A stretch of DNA of 20,911 nt from positions 1 through 20,911 of the forward strand of contig JBQTIB010000064.1 of the NCBI GenBank assembly GCA_052389435.1, read 5' to 3'. Position numbers and translations under genes: made by a program. The notes below the pieces were generated by a model that worked only from the letters and a program-made list of their open reading frames with translations, had not been told where the DNA came from and did not search any database. Source of the DNA: JBQTKD01 sp052389435. Lineage in GTDB: Bacteria; Actinomycetota; Actinomycetes; Sporichthyales; Sporichthyaceae. Below, in pieces: positions 1-6,797 of the stretch. Numbering within the stretch: position 1 is the first letter of the stretch; every line of letters begins with the position of its first letter.

Positions 1-123
1 GTCGGCGCCACCCACCCCCCGCGCGGCCACAACCAACGCCACGCACAGGGGGGGGGCGCCGCCCCCGGACGGCCCCCCCGAAGAGCAAGAGCTGGGCCCG
101 GCCCTCGACTTGAGTAGGACACG
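1..123. other. Upstream stretch with G/C homopolymers; no gene called
   Basis: This stretch precedes the gamma-subunit gene and has unusually long homopolymers, including nine G residues near 48-56 and seven C residues near 73-79. More than one forward frame stays open through most of it, and one ends in a TGA overlapping the ATG at 124. The end of the hydroxylase alpha-subunit gene could therefore lie here, but I recognise no alpha-subunit sequence in any frame. An AGGA about six bases before 124 is a usable ribosome binding site. The homopolymers could also be an assembly artefact. Confidence 0.4.
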
Positions 124-384
124 ATGAGCGAAGAAGTTCAGATGATCCCGGTGAACGCCTGGTTCAAGGGCGACCACATCACCCACCTGGTGGTCTTCGA
201 GAGCACCGACACGATCCCGCAGGCGATCGAGAAGGTCACCGACCTGATGATCGGCAAGCGAATCAAGAAGCCGGAGAACCCGCAGTACAAGATGTCGTAC
301 GAGGGCACCCCGATCCCCAACGACATCACGGTCGGCGAGTCGATCATCCAGCCGCTCGGCGAAGTAACCGTCGAGTTCGCCTAA
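124..384 (+). CDS. Soluble diiron monooxygenase gamma subunit (TmoB/IsoB-like)
   Basis: The 86-residue product resembles the small gamma subunit of the toluene-4-monooxygenase/isoprene monooxygenase hydroxylase, which has a ubiquitin-like fold and packs against the alpha subunit. Family size is about 84-95 residues, so it is full length. Matching features are the N-terminal segment PVNAWFKGD followed by a hydrophobic strand (HLVVF), a mid-region IEKVTDLMIGKRI, and a C-terminal strand ending in VTVEFA. The ATG start has an AGGA six bases upstream. The next gene, the coupling protein, starts 34 bases downstream. The assignment is strengthened by the three diiron-monooxygenase genes that follow. 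The subunit has no catalytic residues. Whether it belongs to a toluene, alkene or isoprene type cannot be told without the alpha subunit. Confidence 0.85.
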   Translation: MSEEVQMIPVNAWFKGDHITHLVVFESTDTIPQAIEKVTDLMIGKRIKKPENPQYKMSYEGTPIPNDITVGESIIQPLGEVTVEFA

Positions 385-418
385 CTAGCCCGAGTACGGC
401 GAGAGGAACACACAGACC

Positions 419-727
419 ATGGCAGAAGCCAGCAAGGGCGGTGTCGGTCCCATCCTCCGGATGAGCGACGACATCGACGGCATCATCCAGGCCATCCGGG
501 ACGACAACCCCGACCAGGAAGTCCGCGTGATCGACCGGCACGCGTACGTGCGCATCGAGGGCGACCCGCCCCTGCTGCTCACCCGCGCCTCGATCGAGGC
601 CGAGCTCGGCCGGGACTTCCCGCTCCGCGAGCTCGAACTGCTCATGTCCTCGTTCTCCGGGGTCATGGACAGCTCGCAGTCCGACCGGTTCATCTGGGGT
701 CGCAAGAACAAGAACGTCGACGCCTAA
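419..727 (+). CDS. Monooxygenase coupling/effector protein (TmoD/MmoB/DmpM family)
   Basis: This 102-residue protein belongs to the small cofactorless effector family that binds the hydroxylase and tunes electron transfer and substrate access. Family hallmarks are GGVGPILRMSDD near the N-terminus (TmoD has a very similar VGPIIRAGD stretch), a central DDNPDQEVRVIDRHAYVRIEG strand region (TmoD: DNPGKE, then DRRAYVRI), and a LLLTRASIEAELGRDFPLRELEL helix. Length fits the family (about 100 residues). The start at 419 has a GAGAGGA box about 13 bases upstream. It lies between the gamma and beta subunit genes, so translation in the same operon is likely. I see no truncation or missing region. Confidence 0.9.
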   Translation: MAEASKGGVGPILRMSDDIDGIIQAIRDDNPDQEVRVIDRHAYVRIEGDPPLLLTRASIEAELGRDFPLRELELLMSSFSGVMDSSQSDRFIWGRKNKNVDA

Positions 728-756
728 CCACGTCCCGCCTTCAAGGAGCGATAGCA

Positions 757-1761
757 GTGGCTGCTAGCAAGCGGCGGACCTGGTCCGCGTTCGGCGACAT
801 CAAGCGTCGCCCGTCCGAGTACGAAATCGTCACGCACAAGCTGCACTACAGCATGCGTCCGGGTCGGGACGCGCCGTACGAGGCGAGCCCGTCGGCCCCG
901 ATGAACATGTGGTTCTCGACGTACCGGGACGACTCTCCGTTCCAGTGCGACGACTGGGACGGGTTCCGCGATCCCGACCAGTACACCTACCGCGAGTACT
1001 GCGCACGTCAGGACGAGAAGGAGGTCGTGGTCCGCGAGCTCTGCTCGGACTTCCACGACCGCGGGCACGACGCGCAGCTGAACACCGAGTGGGTCAAGAC
1101 GCTCCGTCAGGTCTTCACTCCGTCGCGTTACCCGCTGCACGGCATGCAGCTGATGGCGGCGTACGTGGGCCAGATCGCCCCGTCCTCCTACATCACCAAC
1201 GCCTCGTGCTTCGAGGCGGCCGACTACGTGCGCGCGGTCTGCGTCGTCGCCTACCGCACCCGCGAACTGCAGATGTCGCACCCGAAGCTCGGGTTCGTCG
1301 ACGGCGAGCAGGAGACCTGGCAGACCGAGAAGGCCTGGCAGCCCACCCGCAAGCTGATCGAAGAGGCGCTCGTCGCCTACGACTGGAGCGAGTCCTTCGC
1401 GGCGCTCAACCTGGTCTTCCGCCCCACTCTCGACTCGGTCCTCTACAAGACCTTCGCCGAGGTGGCCACGAAGAACTCCGACGAGCTCACCTCGCTCCTG
1501 CTCACCAACCTCGCCGACGACACCGAGCGTGCAGCCCGGTGGAGTGCCGCGCTTTGTCAGTACGCAATCGGGCAGAACAAGAAGAACGCCGACGTGCTGC
1601 AGATGTGGGTGGACAAGTGGGCACCGGCTGCCGACGACGCCGCCAAGGCGATCGCCGGCATGTTGGTTCCGGCCGGTGGAGACGCCAAGAAGGCTCTCGC
1701 CGCCGCGAAGGGCTCTCGAGCGAAGATGCTCGAGGCCTGTGGCCTGTCCGGCAAGAAGTAG
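757..1761 (+). CDS. Soluble diiron monooxygenase hydroxylase beta subunit (TmoE-like)
   Basis: The 334-residue product matches the beta subunit of toluene/alkene monooxygenase hydroxylases, a helical ferritin-like structural subunit without the diiron site. Recognisable stretches are KRRTWSAFGDIKRRPSEYEIVTHKLHYS at the N-terminus (shown here in part of the family pattern RTWS...PSEY...LHYS), then SPMNMWFSTYR, a WDGFRDPDQYTYREY segment, SRYPLHGMQLMAAYVGQIAP, AYRTRELQ, and a C-terminal EMWxxKW-like helix. The GTG start is chosen because AAGGAG lies eight bases upstream and TmoE proteins begin just before RTWS. Length agrees with TmoE (about 327). The Rieske ferredoxin gene follows after 16 bases. 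It would form the hydroxylase with the gamma subunit at 124 and an alpha subunit outside the window. Confidence 0.92.
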   Translation: MAASKRRTWSAFGDIKRRPSEYEIVTHKLHYSMRPGRDAPYEASPSAPMNMWFSTYRDDSPFQCDDWDGFRDPDQYTYREYCARQDEKEVVVRELCSDFHDRGHDAQLNTEWVKTLRQVFTPSRYPLHGMQLMAAYVGQIAPSSYITNASCFEAADYVRAVCVVAYRTRELQMSHPKLGFVDGEQETWQTEKAWQPTRKLIEEALVAYDWSESFAALNLVFRPTLDSVLYKTFAEVATKNSDELTSLLLTNLADDTERAARWSAALCQYAIGQNKKNADVLQMWVDKWAPAADDAAKAIAGMLVPAGGDAKKALAAAKGSRAKMLEACGLSGKK

Positions 1762-1777
1762 TAGGACGGAGCAAGCG

Positions 1778-2083
1778 ATGGCCAAGTGGCACGACGTCTA
1801 CGACGACGACGAGCTGTGGGACGGCGACATGGCCGCCGTCAAGGTCGGCAAGGAGAAGATCTTCGTTGTCCGAGCCAACGACGAACTGCGCGCCTACCAG
1901 GACGTTTGCCCCCACAAGGGCGTGCCGCTGACCGACGGCGATCTCGACGACGGGGTCCTCGTGTGCGGCGTGCACCTGTGGGAGTTCGACGTCGTGACCG
2001 GCGACAGCGTGAACCCCTGCGGAGAGAAGCTCGTCGGATTTCCCTGTCGCGTGAACAACGGCCGCATCGAGGTCGAGGTCTAG
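1778..2083 (+). CDS. Rieske [2Fe-2S] ferredoxin of monooxygenase (TmoC-like)
   Basis: The 101-residue protein has a complete Rieske motif: C44-P-H46 and, sixteen residues after H46, C63-G-V-H66. It would pass electrons from an NADH reductase to the diiron hydroxylase. It lacks a membrane segment, so it is a soluble ferredoxin, and its size fits TmoC/IsoC. The ATG at 1778 is used because the protein then starts MAKWHDVYDD, as family members do; a longer open frame upstream overlaps the beta subunit and is not needed. A GGA-rich site lies 6-13 bases upstream. Its position after the beta subunit differs from the A-B-C-D-E-F order of the tmo and iso operons. No reductase gene follows. Confidence 0.92.
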   Translation: MAKWHDVYDDDELWDGDMAAVKVGKEKIFVVRANDELRAYQDVCPHKGVPLTDGDLDDGVLVCGVHLWEFDVVTGDSVNPCGEKLVGFPCRVNNGRIEVEV

Positions 2084-2097
2084 CCCTCGGCCGCACC

Positions 2098-2148
2098 GTA
2101 TGGCCCGTCTCACCAGCCTCCGTCCCGGGCTAGTGAGACGGGCCATAC
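2098..2148. repeat. Perfect 16-bp inverted repeat between monooxygenase and CoA-transferase genes
   Basis: Bases 2098-2113 (GTATGGCCCGTCTCAC) and 2133-2148 are perfect reverse complements separated by 19 bases. Inside, AGCC (2115-2118) can pair with GGCT (2128-2131), extending the stem after one mismatch. It begins 14 bases after the ferredoxin stop. There is no T-tract after it, so it is not a standard intrinsic terminator. Possible roles are an mRNA-stabilising hairpin, a partial terminator that lowers downstream expression, or a cruciform or operator site. Confidence 0.75.
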
Positions 2149-2216
2149 TCGTTTGGGGTACCAACCGTCACACTGGTGGACGAGTCAATGAGCCCTTCCT
2201 CCCGCTGGAGTTCCCC

Positions 2217-3437
2217 ATGAGTGGCCGGCCTCTCGAAGGCATCCGGATCATCGCGCTGGAGCAGTACGGCGCAGGCCCCTACGGGAGCGTGCACCTCGCC
2301 GATCTCGGTGCCGAGGTGATCAAGATCGAGGACGTGCCCACGCGCGGCGACATCGGCCGCTACGTGGTGCCGTTCCAGGAGGGCGAGGACAGCCTCTTCT
2401 ACGAGACCTTCAACCGAAACAAGAAGAGCCTCGGGCTGGACCTGCGCACCCCCGCCGGCCGCGCGGTCTTCGAGGACCTGGTCAAGGTTTCCGACGCCGT
2501 CTACTTCAACATGCGCGGCGACGTTTCCGCGAAGCTGAAGATCCAGTACGAGGACCTCAAGCACCTCAACCCGAAGATCGTGTGCTGCTCGCTCTCGGCC
2601 TTCGGCACCACCGGCGATCTGCGCGCCGAGCCGGGGTACGACTACATCCTGCAGGCGATGGCCGGCTGGATGTCGCTCACCGGCGAACCCGACGCCCCGC
2701 CCGCCAAGTCGGGCCTGTCGGTCGTCGACTTCGCCGCCGGCCTCGCGGCCGGGTACTCCCTGCTCGCGGGCCTGCTCGCGGCCGGCCGCACCGGCATCGG
2801 CATGGACTGCGACGTCAGCCTCTACGACGTCGCGATGTCCTTCCTGACCTACCCGGGCACCTGGCACATGACGGGGGGTCACGAACCGCAGCGCATGGCG
2901 CGGTCCGCGCACCCGTCGCTGGTTCCGTTCCAGGCCTTCAAGGCCGCCGACGGCTGGGTGGTCATCGGCTGCGCGAAGGAGAAGTTCTTCCAGCGCATGT
3001 GCGAGGCGTTCGAGCGCGGGGACCTTCCCGAGGACGAGCGGTACACGACCTTCAAGGAGCGCTTCGCCAACCGCGAGGACCTCATCGAGGAACTCGACAA
3101 GATCGTCGGCGAGCTGACCTCCGAGGAGATCGTGTCGCGGATGCGCAAGGTCGGCGTTCCGTGCGGCCCGGTCCTGGACGTGGCCCAGGCGCTCGCGCAC
3201 CCCGTCGCCCAGCAGCGCGGCCTGATCATCACCACGCAGCACGAGGTCTTCGGCGAGGTGAAGCAGCCGGGTTCGCCGATCCGCGTCGGCCCGCTGCCCA
3301 CCGAGCACCGTCGCGCACCGAAGCGCAACGAGGACTACAAGTACGTCCTGCACGACATCCTCGGCTACAACGAGGCCCAGATCGACGAGGTCACCGGTTC
3401 AGGCGCAGTGGGCCCGATCGTTCCGGTCGTGGCCTAA
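2217..3437 (+). CDS. CaiB/BaiF (family III) CoA-transferase
   Basis: The 406-residue product matches family III CoA-transferases, which move CoA between carboxylic acids through an aspartyl-CoA anhydride. Near the N-terminus it has RPLEGIRIIAL, then AGPYGSVHLADLGAEVIKIE, and later FNRNKKSLGLDL, all typical. The catalytic Asp is probably D171 in VVDFAAG, close to Asp169 of formyl-CoA transferase. YDYILQAMAG and SLYDVAMSFL are also typical. The ATG at 2217 is chosen because GGAG lies six bases upstream and the protein then starts in the usual place; the frame is open back to 2100, but that part crosses the hairpin at 2098-2148. Substrate is unknown. In isoprene degraders the family member IsoG sits with the iso monooxygenase genes, which supports activation of an acid made downstream of the monooxygenase (inference). 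Confidence 0.88.
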   Translation: MSGRPLEGIRIIALEQYGAGPYGSVHLADLGAEVIKIEDVPTRGDIGRYVVPFQEGEDSLFYETFNRNKKSLGLDLRTPAGRAVFEDLVKVSDAVYFNMRGDVSAKLKIQYEDLKHLNPKIVCCSLSAFGTTGDLRAEPGYDYILQAMAGWMSLTGEPDAPPAKSGLSVVDFAAGLAAGYSLLAGLLAAGRTGIGMDCDVSLYDVAMSFLTYPGTWHMTGGHEPQRMARSAHPSLVPFQAFKAADGWVVIGCAKEKFFQRMCEAFERGDLPEDERYTTFKERFANREDLIEELDKIVGELTSEEIVSRMRKVGVPCGPVLDVAQALAHPVAQQRGLIITTQHEVFGEVKQPGSPIRVGPLPTEHRRAPKRNEDYKYVLHDILGYNEAQIDEVTGSGAVGPIVPVVA

Positions 3438-3452
3438 ACCCTCCTGCGCCTC

Positions 3453-3499
3453 GGAAGCCGCCGCCCGTTCCAGCGCTGGGCGGCGGCTTCCACCTTTTT
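3453..3499 (+). terminator. Intrinsic terminator after CoA-transferase gene
   Basis: A perfect 14-bp stem (GGAAGCCGCCGCCC at 3453-3466 with its complement at 3478-3491) has an 11-base loop and is followed by ACC and five T residues. It lies 16 bases after the CoA-transferase stop and should end the monooxygenase/CoA-transferase transcript. Confidence 0.9.
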
Positions 3500-3565
3500 A
3501 CGTCGCCCGATTCAACGGCGCGTCTGCCGGGCGTAGCTCCGTCCCACTGGCACCATCGGCCACAC

Positions 3566-3583
3566 GTCGGCTGGGGAGCCGAC
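3566..3583 (+). promoter_or_regulatory. Short 5' leader hairpin before secreted-protein gene
   Basis: GTCGGCT (3566-3572) pairs with AGCCGAC (3577-3583) across a GGGG loop, directly before the GGGATGGGAG ribosome-binding region of the gene at 3601. It could affect translation or mRNA stability, or be chance in GC-rich DNA. Confidence 0.35.
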
Positions 3584-3600
3584 CGGGGATGGGAGTTTCA

Positions 3601-4143
3601 ATGATGCTTGCGCGTGCTCTTCGATCGGCCGCTCCGCTGGCGCTGTGCGCTCTGGTCGCGGGCGCCGTCGCGATCGCCGCTCCCGCGTCGGCCCAGGAGG
3701 AGTCGGCGCTCGACTGCGCCGGCAAGAACGACCTGCTCGTGAAGCCGGGAATCGGTGCGACCGCCACGTCCGCCGCCAGTTTCCAGTCGGCAACCGCGGG
3801 GGTCCTGGAGTGCGAGGGCACGGTCGCCGGCAAGAAGGCCACGGGACCGGGTCAGTACGCGTTCGTCGGCGAGTTCGCCAAGGACGCCACCTGCACGATC
3901 GGCAGCGGCAAGGGTCTGCTGCGGATGATCGTCGGCACGGACGCCGGTCCGCACCAGATCGACGCGCCCTTCAAGTTCAGCTACCCGACGTTCTCGTCGC
4001 GCCCGGGCGTGATGGCGGGCAAGTTTGCCTTCGACAACGACGACTACGACGGCCGGTTCGAGTTCACCCCGACCAAGGGCGACTGCGTGCAGACGCCGAT
4101 CACCAACCTGCGCATCTTCAACACCCTCGACTTCGTCGGATAG
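3601..4143 (+). CDS. Small secreted protein of unknown function
   Basis: The 180-residue product starts with a clear Sec signal peptide: basic MMLARALR, a hydrophobic core, and an APASA cleavage site giving a mature protein starting QEES at about residue 32. The mature part has four cysteines (contexts LDCAG, LECEG, ATCTI and GDCVQ), enough for two disulfides, and many short alternating segments that suggest a beta-rich fold. There is no lipobox and no further membrane segment, so it should be exported freely. The ATG at 3601 is preferred over one 12 bases upstream because GGGAG is then correctly spaced. It follows a strong terminator, so it probably has its own promoter, and it converges on the PucR gene. 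I do not recognise a family; a link to the pathway is only positional. Confidence 0.7.
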   Translation: MMLARALRSAAPLALCALVAGAVAIAAPASAQEESALDCAGKNDLLVKPGIGATATSAASFQSATAGVLECEGTVAGKKATGPGQYAFVGEFAKDATCTIGSGKGLLRMIVGTDAGPHQIDAPFKFSYPTFSSRPGVMAGKFAFDNDDYDGRFEFTPTKGDCVQTPITNLRIFNTLDFVG

Positions 4144-4179
4144 CTCGGCGGTTCCGGACGCGCCCACCGGGTCGGCGGC

Positions 4180-5856
4180 CTAGTTCGTCGACCCGGGCCC
4201 CGACAGCGCCTCGAGGGTCAGCCAGATGCGGGTGGCCAGGTGCAGGTCGAAGCGCACCGAGCCGTCGTTGAGGTCGTAGCCGGTGAGTTCTCGAATGCGC
4301 TGCAGTCGGTACTTCAGCGTGCTGCGGTGGATGTTCATCCGGTCCGCGGTCTCGTCGTACTTGCACCCGCAGTCGAAGTAGCGGGCCAGCGTCAGCACGA
4401 GCGCCGACTTGTGGTCGTTGTCGTAGTCGATCAGCGGGCCGAGCTTCTCCTTCATGAAGCGCTCGACCTCGGTCAGGTTGCCGACGGTGGACAGGATCCG
4501 ATAGATCCCGAGCTCCTCGAACTTCAGCACCCGGTCCGCGAAGTTGCCCGAGATGGTCGTCGAAAGGTCGGCGACGAACTGGGCTTCGCGATAGGAGTGG
4601 TGGATCTCCCAGACGTTCGGGTGGCGCGATCCCACGGCCAGTCGGCACGTCTCCTTCGGCAGTTCCGCGTCGATCGCCGCGGCGAGCTCGTTCCAGTCGA
4701 CGTCCTGATACGCCAGCACAATCACGCAGTCCGACCGTCCGACCACCAGCGTCGCGACGTCGAAGCTGCGGACCTGACGGTTCACCGCTCGCAGGAAGGT
4801 GTCGGAGATGCGGGCGCGGCGGGCGCCGGTCACGATGATCGCGCGGTGCGGGCGCTGGGCGTCGTAGCCGAGGACGTGCGCCGTCGCCTTGGTCGAGGTC
4901 TCGTCGGCGCCGGCGAGGAGTTCCTCGGCGAAGTCGCGGTTGGTGCGAAGCTCGATCTCCGCGATGCTGCGCAGGCGGGCCAGTTCCATCGACAGCACGG
5001 TGGCCGCGTACTCCAGCGCCGCGAGATCGGCCTCGCCCGCCTGGCGGTCCGGGTCGATCAGCGCGATGACGCCGCGCACGTCGATGTGCGGGTTGGCCAG
5101 CACCATCCACGCGCCGCGGCGGTAGACCGCCTGCCGCAGGTTGGCCAGGACGCGGATGAGCTCCTTGCGATCCTCCGGCGATTCCTTCGCGCCCCCGCCG
5201 TCGCCGACCTGGCCGGCCGCGGCTCGGGTGTTCCCGTGCGCGTCCTGGATCACGACGGGCAGCCCGCACAGGCGATGCAGCACCTCCGCGATGCCCGTCT
5301 CGCCGCGATCGGAGGCGGCGACCTCGTTCAGCTGACGGTGGGTGTCCATCACCTTGGTCAGCGTCCCGACCGTGGACTCCAGGCGGGCCGCGAGCTGTGC
5401 CATCTCCTCGGCCTGCGCCCGCTCCGCGGCGTAGAGCTCGGCCTTGCCGATCACCGTGCCGCACAGCTGGGCGAGCACGGTGAGCAGGAAGCGCGTCTCG
5501 TCGCCGGGCGTGGTGTTGCCCGCAACCACCAGGAACAGCCGTCCCGACCGGTCGGTCGCGCCGGCCAGCGGATACGCCCAGCCGAAGGAGTGCTCGCCGA
5601 CGACGACCGGGCCGCCCGCTGGGGACATGTCGGCGAGTTGGACGTCGACGCCTTCGGGCGCGCGGTCGAAGTAGTCGCCCGACTCGGACGGGTGCCACAC
5701 CTTCACGATGTGACAGCGCACGATCGACGGCACCGCCGTCGTGGCCAGGTGGACGACCTGACGCGGCGAGTTGGACTGGGACAGGACGACGGACAGCACG
5801 ACCACCGCGTTGACCGAGGACAGTTCCTTGGTCCGCGACGGATCAGGCCCGAACAC
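4180..5856 (-). CDS. PucR/CdaR-family transcriptional regulator
   Basis: The 558-residue protein ends with the helix-turn-helix typical of PucR-type regulators (pattern LARYFDCGCKYDETADRMNIHRSTLKYRL and on to LTGYDL; only short parts quoted by motif: ADRMNIHRSTLKYRLQRI). The N-terminal 170 residues or so look like a GAF-type sensory region, followed by a helical linker with GGVHR-like RLCGLPVVIQDAHGN and a central degenerate GGDEF-like region. Such proteins act in the cytoplasm as activators or repressors of catabolic operons. It is the last gene of a leftward block beginning at 7647 and may control both divergent blocks. The GTG start at 5856 is uncertain, as no good ribosome binding site precedes it. 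A better site (GGAAGGG) precedes an ATG at 5884 that opens a 13-codon frame ending in TGA inside this gene. Confidence 0.85.
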   Translation of the reverse strand: MFGPDPSRTKELSSVNAVVVLSVVLSQSNSPRQVVHLATTAVPSIVRCHIVKVWHPSESGDYFDRAPEGVDVQLADMSPAGGPVVVGEHSFGWAYPLAGATDRSGRLFLVVAGNTTPGDETRFLLTVLAQLCGTVIGKAELYAAERAQAEEMAQLAARLESTVGTLTKVMDTHRQLNEVAASDRGETGIAEVLHRLCGLPVVIQDAHGNTRAAAGQVGDGGGAKESPEDRKELIRVLANLRQAVYRRGAWMVLANPHIDVRGVIALIDPDRQAGEADLAALEYAATVLSMELARLRSIAEIELRTNRDFAEELLAGADETSTKATAHVLGYDAQRPHRAIIVTGARRARISDTFLRAVNRQVRSFDVATLVVGRSDCVIVLAYQDVDWNELAAAIDAELPKETCRLAVGSRHPNVWEIHHSYREAQFVADLSTTISGNFADRVLKFEELGIYRILSTVGNLTEVERFMKEKLGPLIDYDNDHKSALVLTLARYFDCGCKYDETADRMNIHRSTLKYRLQRIRELTGYDLNDGSVRFDLHLATRIWLTLEALSGPGSTN

Positions 5857-5941
5857 GACCGAGCCCAGGCTGCGGCATCGCCATCCCTTCCAAAGCCCCT
5901 CGCACGATTCTAGGTCGCGAGGAGCGAAGGTGAAGCCTCGT

Positions 5942-6106
5942 TCAGCGACCGGGGGCGTGACCGATGTAGAGCGCCGGCTTGCGGTTGAACGTCTTCTGAC
6001 AGTTCGTGCAGCAGAACCAGTAGTCGTTGCCCTGGACGGTGGACTTGGGAGCCGTCGCGGGGTCGACCTTCATCCCACAGACGAGGTCGACGGGCTGGTC
6101 CGACAT
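5942..6106 (-). CDS. Stand-alone YHS-domain metal-binding protein, 54 residues
   Basis: Reading the minus strand from the ATG at 6106 gives a 54-residue protein that is almost entirely one YHS domain. It has DLVCGMKVDP at residues 7-16 and YWFCCTNCQKTF at 29-40, with Cys10, Cys32, Cys33 and Cys36 as likely metal ligands. A GGAGGT ribosome binding site lies nine bases upstream. YHS domains occur in copper ATPases and in some phenol-hydroxylase-type monooxygenase large subunits (family knowledge). A free copy beside diiron-monooxygenase genes suggests metal delivery or assembly, which is inference. It lies 57 bases after the acetyltransferase gene and 85 bases before the regulator gene, all on the same strand. 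Confidence 0.85.
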   Translation of the reverse strand: MSDQPVDLVCGMKVDPATAPKSTVQGNDYWFCCTNCQKTFNRKPALYIGHAPGR

Positions 6107-6163
6107 GGGTGCTACCTCCGTGCGGTGCTGTGCGGGGACGGTGCGAGGTTACCAACGCCGGGA

Positions 6164-6715
6164 TCACGCCGGGACGGGCGCCAACAGCGTCCAGAAGCGC
6201 AGACTCTCCGTGCCGGCGACCGCGCGTACCGCCAGGGGAGCGAGGCCGTGCCGGCCGTAGAACGGCACCGCGGCCGGGTTGGGGGTGGTCGTGCTCAGTG
6301 CCTGGCCCGCTGCGTGGGACTCCGCGAGCACCTCGTCGAGCAGGCGACCGCCGTGCCCGCCCCGCTGCTCGGCCGGAGCAACGCCCAGCCAGTGCAGCGA
6401 CCACGCCGGAACGTCGACGGGCGCCGCGGCGGCCTGCACCCGGGCGGTGAGGTCGATGCCCGGTGCGCCCGCCCGTGCTCGCACCAGCGCAGTGAGGTCG
6501 TCGTCGAGGCGTTCGAGACAGCGCGTGCACGTACCGGTCGTCCACGCGGCCGCAGCCGCTCCGTCGATCCGGACCGAACCCCGCCGGCAGCCGTCGAGAA
6601 TCTCGACGACGACTTCGAACCAGGCGGTCAGTGCCGCTGGGCGGTCGTGAACGAACAGGCGCGCGAAGACCGGATCGTCCTCGAACGCCGCGGCGAGGAT
6701 CCCGACCGCGGTCAC
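6164..6715 (-). CDS. GNAT-family N-acetyltransferase
   Basis: The 183-residue product has the GNAT acetyl-CoA binding signature in WLGVAPAEQRGGHGGRLLDE (the Q/R-x-x-G-x-G/A loop) about two thirds along, followed by NPAAVPFYGRHGL, the usual motif B region with an Asn and a Tyr. The N-terminal half starts ILAAAFEDDPVF, common in actinobacterial GNAT proteins acting on small molecules. The GTG at 6715 is preferred to one 12 bases upstream because GGGAGGG is correctly placed before it. It is the third gene of the leftward block. The substrate cannot be predicted, and the gene may not belong to the pathway. Confidence 0.8.
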   Translation of the reverse strand: MTAVGILAAAFEDDPVFARLFVHDRPAALTAWFEVVVEILDGCRRGSVRIDGAAAAAWTTGTCTRCLERLDDDLTALVRARAGAPGIDLTARVQAAAAPVDVPAWSLHWLGVAPAEQRGGHGGRLLDEVLAESHAAGQALSTTTPNPAAVPFYGRHGLAPLAVRAVAGTESLRFWTLLAPVPA

Positions 6716-6797
6716 GGGCCCTCCCACAGCGCGACGACCCCCGCCCCCAAATCGGAGCCGCGGGCGTCGAGGTTGAGCACGCAGTAGAGGAACGCCG

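Noticed and set aside
2100..2216. Longer start for the CoA-transferase at 2100
   Set aside because: The added residues are coded by the inverted repeat and do not match the family; ATG 2217 has a GGAG at good spacing.
4240..5913. 557-codon open frame on the plus strand opposite the PucR-type gene
   Set aside because: It mirrors the codon pattern of the minus-strand gene in GC-rich DNA and gives a Val/Asp/Arg-rich sequence with no family pattern.
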